A stretch of 9,309 nucleotides of DNA from JBEAOO01 sp041164825. GTDB taxonomy: Bacteria > Pseudomonadota > Gammaproteobacteria > Burkholderiales > Burkholderiaceae_C. Positions 1 to 6,233 of this stretch are shown here, piece by piece. The position numbers were made by a program, and so were the translations under genes. Within the stretch, counting starts at the first letter, position 1. Each line of letters begins with the position of its first letter. Location of the stretch: assembly GCA_041164825.1 (NCBI GenBank), contig JBEAOO010000008.1, positions 1 through 9,309 of the forward strand, read 5' to 3'. The notes under the pieces were generated by a model. That model searched no databases. It saw only the letters and a program-made list of their open reading frames with translations, and was not told the origin of the DNA.

Positions 1-411
1 GTGGTGGGCATCGGCATTGCCGGCAACCTGCTGGGCTACCCCATCCTCGACCCGATTGCGGCGCTGGTGGTGGGCTGCATGGTGGCCAAGATGGGCTGGG
101 CGTTTGGCTGGGAAGCCCTGCACGACCTGATGGATCGCGCGGCCGACAACAGCGAGGTCGACGCCATCACCCAAACCCTGCTCGCCACCCCCGGCGTGCG
201 CGGCATCCACGATGTACGCACCCGCAAGATGGGCGACATGATCGTGGTCGACGCCCACCTGGAGGTGGATGCGCACATCACCGTCGAAGCCGGCCACAAC
301 ATCTCGGTGCTGGCCCGCCACAACGTGATGCAGCGCCACCGCGTACTCAACCTGATGACCCACCTCGACCCCGCGAACCGGCCCGACCTGGATCACGCGG
401 CGTCGCACTGA
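1..411 (+). CDS. Cation diffusion facilitator (CDF) metal exporter, 3' part only
   Basis: This is the C-terminal 136 residues of a CDF-family transporter, which exports divalent metals such as Zn, Fe, Co or Mn in exchange for protons. The reading frame is open to the first base, so the GTG at base 1 is almost certainly internal and the gene is cut by the window edge. Visible residues 1-30 are a hydrophobic hairpin with the DPIAALVVG sequence typical of the last membrane helix. Residues 51-124 match the cytoplasmic dimerisation domain, with the ATPGVRGIHDVRTRKMG segment, VVDAHLEVD and a closing THLDP. H70, D84, H86, H121 and D123 lie where this domain binds bridging metal. The membrane HxxxD metal site of TM5 would be upstream of the window. 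Family assignment is firm, but the metal cannot be told. The next gene, on the same strand, is a chemoreceptor with a zinc-binding domain. Confidence 0.9.
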   Translation: MVGIGIAGNLLGYPILDPIAALVVGCMVAKMGWAFGWEALHDLMDRAADNSEVDAITQTLLATPGVRGIHDVRTRKMGDMIVVDAHLEVDAHITVEAGHNISVLARHNVMQRHRVLNLMTHLDPANRPDLDHAASH

Positions 412-522
412 GGCAGCGAGGCTGCGGCCTGCGGGACAGGGCGGCGACGCACCCGCGGCCGAGAGCGGGCGATCACGGGCAGGCGCATGGGGGCAGACGG
501 CCCCGCCACGATGCGATGGCGC

Positions 523-549
523 TCAAGGTTGCGCTGCAAGCACCGAAAT
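523..549 (+). promoter_or_regulatory. Candidate sigma-28 (FliA) promoter for the chemoreceptor gene
   Basis: TCAAGGTT (523-530) is followed by exactly 11 bases and then ACCGAAAT (542-549). The enterobacterial FliA consensus is TAAAGTTT-N11-GCCGATAA, so the match is 6/8 and 5/8 with correct spacing. Transcription would start near 557, about 105 bases before the chemoreceptor ATG. Chemoreceptor genes are classic FliA targets, which supports the reading. This is a by-eye match in a GC-rich gap. The rest of 412-662 holds only small GC hairpins without T-tracts, and no other gene that I can support. Confidence 0.45.
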
Positions 550-662
550 AGGGCCTGTGATCGACGCGCCCCTGTGTGCGTCGGTCCACGCTCCGCGGCA
601 GGCCACAGCGCCAGGCCCGCGGTGCCGGGAAGCGACAACAACAGCCTGAAAGCCCCCTGCCC

Positions 663-2717
663 ATGTCCGAATTCGCCTTGCCGCAGCGCGGCACCCTCGG
701 TGTGCCTGCCGCCCCGCCCGCTCGCCTGAGCGACGGTTTTTTCAGCCACCACGGCGTCTGGGCGCCCGGGGTGCGGCTGTTTCGGCAGCTGCACTTCAGC
801 GCCAAAGCGGCGCTGATCTCGCTGGCCTTGGTGCTGCCGCTGCTGGCCCTGGTGCTGTGGCAGGTGAGCGCGCGCAATGCCGAGGCCTTGCAGGCGCGAC
901 TGGACAACGCCCACGCGCAGACCGCCGTCGCCCACGGCATCCTGACCTGGGCGCACGCGGCGGAAGTGAACGGCACCATGAGCCGCGAGCAGGCCCAGGC
1001 GGCCGCCAAGAAGGCGATCTCGGGCCTGCGCTACGGCAACAACGAATACTTCTGGATCAACGACATGACGCCGCGGGTGGTGATGCACCCGATCAAGCCC
1101 GAGCTGGACGGCAAGGACGTGAGCGACGTGAAAGACCCCAGCGGCCTGCCCCTGTTCAAGGCCTTTGTCGACGTGGTGCGCGCCCATGGCGAAGGCCCGG
1201 TGAGCTACCTGTGGCCCAAGCCGGGCGAGGCCGAGCCGGTGCCCAAAATCTCCTACGTGATGGGGTTCGAGCCCTGGGGTTGGGTGGTGGGCACGGGCGT
1301 CTACACCGGCGATCTGACCCTGCAAGCGCGGCGCAACACCCAATCGGTGCTGGTCATCGTGGTGGCCAGTGTGCTGCTGGGCAGCTACTTGTTCTACAGC
1401 TTCTACCTGGTGATGGCCGGCGGCCTGCGCGAGGTGCGGCGCCACCTGCGGGCCATGCGCGAGGGCGACCTGACCGAGTCGCCCAGCCCCTGGGGCCGCG
1501 ATGAATTGGCTGCGCTGATGCTCGACATGGCGCAGATGCAAGAAGCACTGCGCGCGATGGTGCTGCAGGTGCGCGCCTCGTCCGACACCATCGTGCACGC
1601 CAGCGCCGAGATCGCCGAAGGCGCGATGGACCTCTCGGCCCGCACCGAACAAACCGCCGCCAACCTCGAAGAATCGGCCTCGGCGATGGAAGAGATCTCG
1701 TCCACCGTGAAGCTCACGGCGCAGCATGCCCACAGCGCCACGCGCATTGCCGAAGCCAACGCTGCGGTGGCCGCACGCGGCGGCCAGGTGATGGGCCAGA
1801 TGGTGCGCACCATGGAAGAGATCCACGCCTCGTCCAGCAAGATCGGCGACATCATCGGCACCATCGACGGCATTGCGTTTCAAACCAACATCCTGGCGCT
1901 CAACGCCGCGGTGGAAGCCGCCCGCGCGGGGGACGCCGGCCGTGGGTTCGCGGTGGTGGCCTCCGAGGTGCGCTCGCTGGCGCAGCGCAGCGCCGCTGCC
2001 GCGCGCGAGATCAAATCGCTCATCAACGACAGCGTCGAGCGTGTGCAGGCCGGCACCGGCGTGGTGAAGGAGGCCGGCAGCACGATTGACGAGGTGGTGG
2101 CCGGCGCACAGCGCATCAACCAATTGCTGAGTGACATTGCCAACGGTGCCACCGAACAAAGCCTGGGCATTGAGCAGGTGGGCCTGGCCGTGAACGACCT
2201 CGACCACAGCACGCAACAAAACGCCGCGCTGGTGGAAGAAACCGCCGCCGCCGCCACCGCCATGCGCAGCCAGGCGCAAAGCCTGGCGGGGGAGGTGGCG
2301 CGCTTCAAGCTGCCCGCGGGCGTGGAGGAGCAGTTCCGCGCCCACGAGCAGACCACGCAGGTGAGCGACTTCAATTTCGAAGCCGCCATCGACGCCCACC
2401 GCGCCTGGAAGGTGAAGCTGCGCAGCGCCATCGCCAGCCGCGAGCGCCTCGACGCCGACAAGGTCTGCCTGGACAACCAATGCCCGCTGGGCCAGTGGCT
2501 GCACGGCCCGGGCGGCAAGCAGTGGGGCCACAAACCGAGCTTCGTGGCGCTGGTGGGCAAACACGCCGACTTCCACCGTGCGGCGGGCGAGGTGGCACGC
2601 CAGATCAATGCCGGCCGCGGCGAGCAGGCCGAGCGCATGTTGGGCTCGGGCACCCCGTTCTCGCAAGCATCCACCGAAGTGGCCACGCTGCTGACCCAGG
2701 CCAAACGCGGGCTGTGA
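663..2717 (+). CDS. Methyl-accepting chemotaxis protein with Cache sensor and C-terminal CZB zinc-binding domain
   Basis: This 684-residue transmembrane chemoreceptor signals through CheA/CheW to the flagellar motor. Domain order: a 44-residue cytoplasmic leader; TM1 about 45-66; a periplasmic single-Cache domain about 70-218, with the NEYFWIND...VMHP...GEGPVSY...GWVVGTGVY signature; TM2 about 228-252; HAMP about 253-305; and the signalling domain with its hairpin tip near 395-450 (IDGIAFQTNILALNAAVEAARAG...GRGFAVVASEVR). The C-terminus, about 570-684, is a CZB (chemoreceptor zinc-binding) domain. H579, C607 (in CPLGQW), H634 and H638 fit the 3His/1Cys Zn pattern Hx(n)CxLGxWx(n)HxxxH. In other bacteria CZB domains respond to zinc or to hypochlorous acid through the Zn-thiolate; Cache ligands are usually small carboxylates, but the ligand here is unknown. 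There is no CheR-binding pentapeptide at the end. I chose ATG 663 because the upstream in-frame extension to 576 is low-complexity and Arg-rich. No strong ribosome site is visible. Confidence 0.95.
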   Translation: MSEFALPQRGTLGVPAAPPARLSDGFFSHHGVWAPGVRLFRQLHFSAKAALISLALVLPLLALVLWQVSARNAEALQARLDNAHAQTAVAHGILTWAHAAEVNGTMSREQAQAAAKKAISGLRYGNNEYFWINDMTPRVVMHPIKPELDGKDVSDVKDPSGLPLFKAFVDVVRAHGEGPVSYLWPKPGEAEPVPKISYVMGFEPWGWVVGTGVYTGDLTLQARRNTQSVLVIVVASVLLGSYLFYSFYLVMAGGLREVRRHLRAMREGDLTESPSPWGRDELAALMLDMAQMQEALRAMVLQVRASSDTIVHASAEIAEGAMDLSARTEQTAANLEESASAMEEISSTVKLTAQHAHSATRIAEANAAVAARGGQVMGQMVRTMEEIHASSSKIGDIIGTIDGIAFQTNILALNAAVEAARAGDAGRGFAVVASEVRSLAQRSAAAAREIKSLINDSVERVQAGTGVVKEAGSTIDEVVAGAQRINQLLSDIANGATEQSLGIEQVGLAVNDLDHSTQQNAALVEETAAAATAMRSQAQSLAGEVARFKLPAGVEEQFRAHEQTTQVSDFNFEAAIDAHRAWKVKLRSAIASRERLDADKVCLDNQCPLGQWLHGPGGKQWGHKPSFVALVGKHADFHRAAGEVARQINAGRGEQAERMLGSGTPFSQASTEVATLLTQAKRGL

Positions 2718-2730
2718 GCGGCTGAGCCGC
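2718..2730 (+). terminator. GC hairpin directly after the chemoreceptor stop
   Basis: GCGGC-TGA-GCCGC forms a perfect 5-bp stem with a 3-base loop, beginning at the base after the chemoreceptor stop codon. No T-run follows, so it is at best a weak or factor-assisted terminator, or a 3'-end stabiliser. Confidence 0.25.
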
Positions 2731-2746
2731 CAGCCATCGGCCGCAC

Positions 2747-2760
2747 TCGGGGCGCCCCGA
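2747..2760. repeat. Perfect 14-bp palindrome TCGGGGCGCCCCGA
   Basis: TCGGGGCGCCCCGA reads the same on both strands. It lies midway in the gap between the chemoreceptor and eptA. In RNA it could fold as a 5-bp stem with a GCGC loop. ATCGG at 2736-2740 and CCGAT at 2757-2761 offer an alternative pairing. It could be a terminator element or a dimeric protein site. Nothing in the sequence decides which, and GC-rich gaps often contain such palindromes by chance. Confidence 0.4.
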
Positions 2761-2789
2761 TCGGTGGGTGGCGGCGGGCGGCGCCGCGC

Positions 2790-2806
2790 GTTAAGCACGC
2801 CGTCAG
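2790..2806 (+). promoter_or_regulatory. Candidate PmrA/QseB-type direct-repeat box upstream of eptA
   Basis: GTTAAG (2790-2795), five bases, then CGTCAG (2801-2806): two direct half-sites with an 11-bp period, as used by OmpR-family regulators of the PmrA/QseB type (PmrA box about CTTAAG-N5-CTTAAG). The matches to that half-site are 5/6 and 4/6. The box ends 20 bases before the likely -10 element at 2827, so it covers the -35 region, where such activators bind. A closely similar box lies before the cytochrome operon (5195-5211), and a QseB-like regulator is encoded downstream in the window. Confidence 0.45.
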
Positions 2807-2826
2807 GCGGGGCCCGTGCGCCGCGA

Positions 2827-2832
2827 GACAAT
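2827..2832 (+). promoter_or_regulatory. Likely -10 element for eptA with very short leader
   Basis: GACAAT matches TATAAT at 4/6 and sits seven bases before the eptA ATG. Transcription would start at or next to the start codon, giving a leaderless or near-leaderless message. No good -35 hexamer is seen at the right distance, which fits an activator-dependent promoter using the box at 2790-2806. No ribosome-binding site lies in front of the ATG. Confidence 0.35.
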
Positions 2833-2839
2833 GCGGCCC

Positions 2840-4519
2840 ATGCCTGAGTTGTCTTTCCGCACCCGCGCGGCGTCTGCGCTGCCCACCCTGAGCCTCTCCG
2901 TCGAGGCCGTCCTGCTGCTCACCAGCGTGTTTTGGGTGGCGGTGGTGAACCGCTTGTTTTTCAACGCCGCCCTGGCCGACCGGGCCTGGGGCGATCCGTC
3001 GGCGTGGGGCTTTGGCGCCGCGCTCGCCGTGGCCTTGGTGGCGCTGCACTTTGTGCTGATGGCGCCGTTTGCCAACCGCTGGACGGTGAAGCCGCTGCTG
3101 GGCCTGCTGCTGCTGTGCACGGGTTTCGCCGCGCATTTCATGCAGCAGTTCAGCGTCTACCTCGACCCGACGATGCTGCGCAACGTGCTGCACACCGACC
3201 CGGGTGAGGCCAAAGAGTTGTTCAGCGCCTCGATGGCCTGGCACCTGCTCGGCTACGCGGTGCTGCCGCTGCTGCTGCTCTGGCGCACGCGCATCGTGCT
3301 GCGACCCTGGAAGCGGGCGCTGTGGATCCGCCTGGCCGCCATCGTGGCCGCCATCGTGGTGGCGCTGGGCGCGCTGTTGGCGGTCTCGCAGCCCTTCTCA
3401 TCGATGATGCGGGCGCACAAGGAGATGCGCTACCTGATCACGCCGGCCAACTACCTGTGGTCGCTGGTGAGCGTGGTGCGCAGCGAGACGCAGGATGCCG
3501 CCAAACCCCGCCAGGCCATTGGCACCGACGCGGCCAAAGGCCCGAGCTGGAGCGGCCCGCGCGCGGCCAAGCCGTCGCTGCTGGTGGTGGTGGTGGGCGA
3601 AACCGCCCGCGCCGCCAACTGGGGCCTGAACCCCGGCGCGCGCAACACCACGCCCGAACTGGCGAAGCTGCCGGTGATCAACTTTCCCACCGTCAAGAGC
3701 TGCGGCACCAACACCGAAACCTCGCTGCCCTGCATGTTTGCCCCCGTGGGCCGGCGCGACTACGACGAAGCGCGCATCCGCGGCAGCGAGTCGCTGCTGC
3801 ACGTGCTGGCGCGCGCGGGCGTGGCCGTCACCTGGCGCGACAACCAGTCGGGCTGCAAAGGCGTGTGCGAAGGCCTGCCGCAAACGAGCGTGGCCACCAG
3901 CAACCCGCCCGCCGGCCAGTGCGACGGCGAACGCTGCCTGGACGAAGGCTTGCTGAACGGCTTGGCCGACCGGCTGAGCACCGCACAAGGCGCGCAGGTG
4001 CTGGTGCTGCACCAACTGGGCAACCACGGCCCGTCCTACTTCCGCCGCTACCCCCAGGCCTTTGAGCGCTTCACGCCCGCCTGCCGCAACGACGACCTGC
4101 GCCAGTGCAGCACCGACGAGATCAAGAACGCCTACGACAACGCGCTCGGCTACACCGACCACGTGATCGCGCAGCTGATTGCGCAGTTGCAAGCGAAGTC
4201 AGCCAGCGTCGATTCGGCGGTGATCTACGTCTCGGACCACGGCGAATCGCTGGGTGAAAACAACCTCTTCCTGCACGGCCTGCCCTACGCGATCGCGCCC
4301 GATTTGCAGACCCATGTGCCGATGACGATGTGGTTCTCGGAAGGCTTTGCCACCGACACCGGCCTCGACACCGCGTGCTTGAAGCGCCGTGCCGCCGAGC
4401 CCGCCGCGCACGACCACCTGTTCCACACCGTGCTGGGGTTGATGGACGTGCGCACCAGCGTCTACGAGGCCGACTGGGACCTGAGCCGTGGCTGCCGTGC
4501 GGCGGGTGCGGCGCAGTGA
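2840..4519 (+). CDS. eptA: Lipid A phosphoethanolamine transferase (EptA/MCR-type membrane sulfatase fold)
   Basis: This 559-residue inner-membrane enzyme of the EptA/CptA/MCR family moves phosphoethanolamine from phosphatidylethanolamine to lipid A phosphates, lowering surface charge and polymyxin binding. Five membrane helices are visible (about 20-42, 57-76, 84-104, 134-150 and 163-184), then a periplasmic sulfatase-fold domain. Catalytic features: GET with metal ligand E254; SCGTNT with T292 as the expected phospho-threonine nucleophile; D466/H467 in VSDHGES; H396 in GNHGP; and H479 in LFLHG. The cysteine pairs C288/C298, C339/C343, C361/C366 and C415/C423 fit the family's disulfides. YLDPTMLRNVLHTD near 107-120 is a family landmark. 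Length is normal (about 540-560). I chose ATG 2840 because the in-frame GTG 2816 and ATG 2831 lie in or before the likely -10. The stop overlaps the next gene's start by one base. The lipid A target is inferred; related enzymes modify core heptose. Confidence 0.93.
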   Translation: MPELSFRTRAASALPTLSLSVEAVLLLTSVFWVAVVNRLFFNAALADRAWGDPSAWGFGAALAVALVALHFVLMAPFANRWTVKPLLGLLLLCTGFAAHFMQQFSVYLDPTMLRNVLHTDPGEAKELFSASMAWHLLGYAVLPLLLLWRTRIVLRPWKRALWIRLAAIVAAIVVALGALLAVSQPFSSMMRAHKEMRYLITPANYLWSLVSVVRSETQDAAKPRQAIGTDAAKGPSWSGPRAAKPSLLVVVVGETARAANWGLNPGARNTTPELAKLPVINFPTVKSCGTNTETSLPCMFAPVGRRDYDEARIRGSESLLHVLARAGVAVTWRDNQSGCKGVCEGLPQTSVATSNPPAGQCDGERCLDEGLLNGLADRLSTAQGAQVLVLHQLGNHGPSYFRRYPQAFERFTPACRNDDLRQCSTDEIKNAYDNALGYTDHVIAQLIAQLQAKSASVDSAVIYVSDHGESLGENNLFLHGLPYAIAPDLQTHVPMTMWFSEGFATDTGLDTACLKRRAAEPAAHDHLFHTVLGLMDVRTSVYEADWDLSRGCRAAGAAQ

Positions 4520-5199
4520 TGAACGCGGCAGTGCCGTGGCCCGTTTCAGCGTCGCTGTGGCGGCGTGACCTGCGCATCACCGGCATCGCGCTGCTGGCGC
4601 TGCTGGCCTGGGATGCGAGCGGGCTGGACCTCGTGGCCGCGCGCTGGTGGGGCACGGCACAAGGCTTTGCCTGGCGCAACCACTGGCTGACCAGCGGCGT
4701 GCTGCACGAGGGCGGCCGCGCACTGGCCTGGGTGCTGCTGGGCGGCTTGCTGCTGAATGTGTGGCGGCCCTGGTTGGGCGGCGCCACCCGTGGCGCCCGG
4801 GCGCGCACCGTGGGCCTGACGCTGATTGGCGTGCTGCTGGTGCCGGCGCTCAAGCGCATCAGCCAAACAAGCTGCCCATACGACCTGAGCGAGTTTGGCG
4901 GCGTGGCGAGGCATGTGTCGCACTGGCGCTTTGGCGTGTTCGACGGCGGGCCGGGACACTGCTACCCCTCGGGCCACGCGGTGGCGGCGTTCGCGTTTTT
5001 CTCGATCTGGTTTTTGCTGCGCGGCGAGCGCCCGCTGGCCGCACGGCGCTGGCTGATCGGCGTGTTGTGCGTGGGCGCGGCGTTTGGCCTGGCGCAACTG
5101 GCGCGCGGCGCCCACTACCCGAGTCACACGATGTGGTCAGCGTGGTGGTGCTGGTGTGTGTGCGCCGTGGGTGACGCCTGGGCCCGCCGGGGACGTTAA
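4519..5199 (+). CDS. PAP2-family membrane phosphatase (candidate lipid A or undecaprenyl-PP phosphatase)
   Basis: This 226-residue polytopic membrane protein has about six hydrophobic helices (near 18-36, 66-81, 97-112, 154-168, 177-195 and 204-220). PAP2 motifs are present in a variant form. Motif 1 is KRISQTSCPYDL (K112...C119-P120, with Cys where the classical KxxxxxxRP has Arg). Motif 2 is CYPSGHA (P150-H153). Motif 3 is RGAHYPSH (H199 as expected catalytic His, with H203 where HxxxD has Asp). PAP2 enzymes remove phosphate from lipid phosphates. The gene starts within the eptA stop (TGATG overlap), so the two are probably co-translated. By analogy with the Helicobacter lpxE-eptA pair it may remove a lipid A phosphate before or alongside phosphoethanolamine addition. 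Recycling of undecaprenyl pyrophosphate or of the diacylglycerol by-product route is also possible. Family is clear; substrate is inferred. Confidence 0.85.
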   Translation: MNAAVPWPVSASLWRRDLRITGIALLALLAWDASGLDLVAARWWGTAQGFAWRNHWLTSGVLHEGGRALAWVLLGGLLLNVWRPWLGGATRGARARTVGLTLIGVLLVPALKRISQTSCPYDLSEFGGVARHVSHWRFGVFDGGPGHCYPSGHAVAAFAFFSIWFLLRGERPLAARRWLIGVLCVGAAFGLAQLARGAHYPSHTMWSAWWCWCVCAVGDAWARRGR

Positions 5200-5211
5200 G
5201 ACCCCGCTAAG
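5195..5211 (+). promoter_or_regulatory. Candidate PmrA/QseB-type direct-repeat box upstream of the cytochrome operon
   Basis: GTTAAG (5195-5200), five bases, then GCTAAG (5206-5211): an 11-bp-period direct repeat whose second half-site keeps TAAG. It overlaps the PAP2 stop codon (TAA at 5197-5199) and ends 37 bases before the SHP start. Aligned to the box before eptA it shares CGTTAAG-N2-C-N-C-N2-T-N-AGGC. A weak -10-like CATCAT lies at 5222-5227, closer than the equivalent spacing at eptA, so the exact promoter geometry is uncertain. Confidence 0.45.
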
Positions 5212-5248
5212 GCCTGTTGCGCATCATGGCTGGACTGGAGACCCCACC

Positions 5249-5692
5249 ATGACGCAACACCCCCGATCCTCCATGCTCACTGGGCGCTTGCGCGCCATGG
5301 CAGGCAGCCCCCTGCTGGCTGCGGCGCTGCTGTTGCTGGGCGCCACCCCTTTGGCGCAGGCGGCCACGCCGGCCGAGCTGCTGGCCGGCTACACCGCGCA
5401 GGCCGGTGCCCCGGCCTCGCCCGCCCGCGGCCAGGCCTTTTTCACCACCAAACACGGCGGTGAATGGAGTTGCGCCTCCTGCCACGGCGCCGTGCCCACG
5501 CAAGGTGGCAAACACGCCTCCACGGGCAAGGCCATTGGCGCGCTGGCGCCGGCCTTCAACCCCGAGCGTTTCACCGACCCGGCCAAGGCCGAGAAGTGGT
5601 TCCGCCGCAATTGCAAAGACGTGGCCGCGCGGGAGTGCAGCCCGGCCGAGAAGGCCGATGTGCTGGCCTGGTTGATCACGCTCAAGCCCTGA
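5249..5692 (+). CDS. shp: SHP-type oxygen-binding monoheme cytochrome c (DUF1924 family)
   Basis: This is a 147-residue secreted cytochrome. A Sec signal peptide covers residues 1-38 (hydrophobic core 21-31, cleavage after AQA), leaving a mature protein of about 109 residues, close to the 112 of Rhodobacter sphaeroides SHP. Heme is attached at CASCH (C75, C78, H79). Near the C-terminus, NPERFTDPAKAEKWFRRNCKD...EC holds N121, placed like the SHP asparagine that ligates the heme iron and swings away when O2 or NO binds. C122 and C130 could form the disulfide I recall for SHP. There is only one His usable as axial ligand by motif and no Met at the usual class I position, which agrees with a ligand-binding rather than a simple electron-carrier role. 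The start has a GGAG ribosome site at 5237-5240. The next two genes encode its usual partners DHC and cytochrome b. The physiological substrate of SHP is not established. Confidence 0.88.
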   Translation: MTQHPRSSMLTGRLRAMAGSPLLAAALLLLGATPLAQAATPAELLAGYTAQAGAPASPARGQAFFTTKHGGEWSCASCHGAVPTQGGKHASTGKAIGALAPAFNPERFTDPAKAEKWFRRNCKDVAARECSPAEKADVLAWLITLKP

Positions 5693-5705
5693 GAGGACGT
5701 TCACT

Positions 5706-6233
5706 GTGACCCCATCCACACCCGTGCCCGCTCCCAGCCCGATCCGCCGCGCGTCGATGCGCGCACTGGGTCTGCTGGCTTTGGCAGGCCTCGCGGCCTT
5801 CCACCTCACCGCCCATGCCGAAGGCGATGAACACGGCGGCAACAGCGCCCGCGTGCCCCTGCTGCCGCTCTACAAACAAGAGTGCAGCGCCTGCCACATC
5901 GCCTACCCACCCGGCATGCTGCCCGCCGCCTCGTGGCAGCGCCTGATGGGCTCGCTGGGCAAGCACTACGGCAGCGACGCCTCGCTCGACCCGGCCGCGC
6001 TCAACACCCTGTCGACCTGGATGCAGGCCAACGCCGGCACCGGCCGACGCGCCAGCGAGCAGCCGCCGCAAGACCGCATCACGCTCAGCCGCTGGTTTGT
6101 GCGCCAGCACGACGAAGTGAGTGCCGCCACCTGGAAGCGCCCCGCCATCAAGAGCGCCGCCAACTGCGCGGCCTGCCACACCCGCGCCGACCAAGGCAAC
6201 TTCAATGAACACGACGTCCGCATCCCTCGCTGA
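5706..6233 (+). CDS. DHC-type diheme cytochrome c
   Basis: This 175-residue periplasmic cytochrome c has two heme sites, ECSACH (60-64) and NCAACH (154-158). A signal peptide occupies about 14-38 (hydrophobic 18-32, cleavage after AHA). In Shewanella, DHC is a high-affinity electron donor to SHP, and the genes occur together with a cytochrome b, as here. The region between the hemes (SWQRLMGSLGKHYGSDASLDP...ITLSRWFVRQHDEV) is typical of the dihaem cytochrome c family. The start is GTG 5706, chosen because GAGAGGA at 5691-5697, overlapping the SHP stop, gives an ideal ribosome site. ATG 5757 is a less likely alternative that would still keep a short signal peptide. The 13-base gap to SHP and the overlap with the next gene indicate one operon. 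Confidence 0.9.
   Translation: MTPSTPVPAPSPIRRASMRALGLLALAGLAAFHLTAHAEGDEHGGNSARVPLLPLYKQECSACHIAYPPGMLPAASWQRLMGSLGKHYGSDASLDPAALNTLSTWMQANAGTGRRASEQPPQDRITLSRWFVRQHDEVSAATWKRPAIKSAANCAACHTRADQGNFNEHDVRIPR

Noticed and set aside
1..3. GTG at base 1 as a true start of the CDF gene
   Set aside because: The encoded protein begins within the last membrane hairpin of a CDF transporter, so the gene must begin upstream.
413..425. GCAGC-GAG-GCTGC hairpin after the CDF gene as a terminator
   Set aside because: The stem has only 5 bp and no T-run follows. Such hairpins are expected by chance at this GC content.
393..2831. An 812-codon open frame on the minus strand opposite the chemoreceptor
   Set aside because: It is the mirror of a G/C3-biased gene. 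Its translation is Gly/Ala/His/Arg-rich with no recognisable domain, while the plus strand encodes a complete, well-ordered chemoreceptor.
1880..3244. A 454-codon minus-strand open frame spanning the chemoreceptor, the gap and the start of eptA
   Set aside because: It crosses two real genes and the intergenic regulatory region, has no domain signature, and its composition is that of a shadow frame.
3322..4065. A 247-codon plus-strand frame inside eptA
   Set aside because: It overlaps the catalytic domain of eptA in another frame and its translation is Arg/Gly-rich without motifs.
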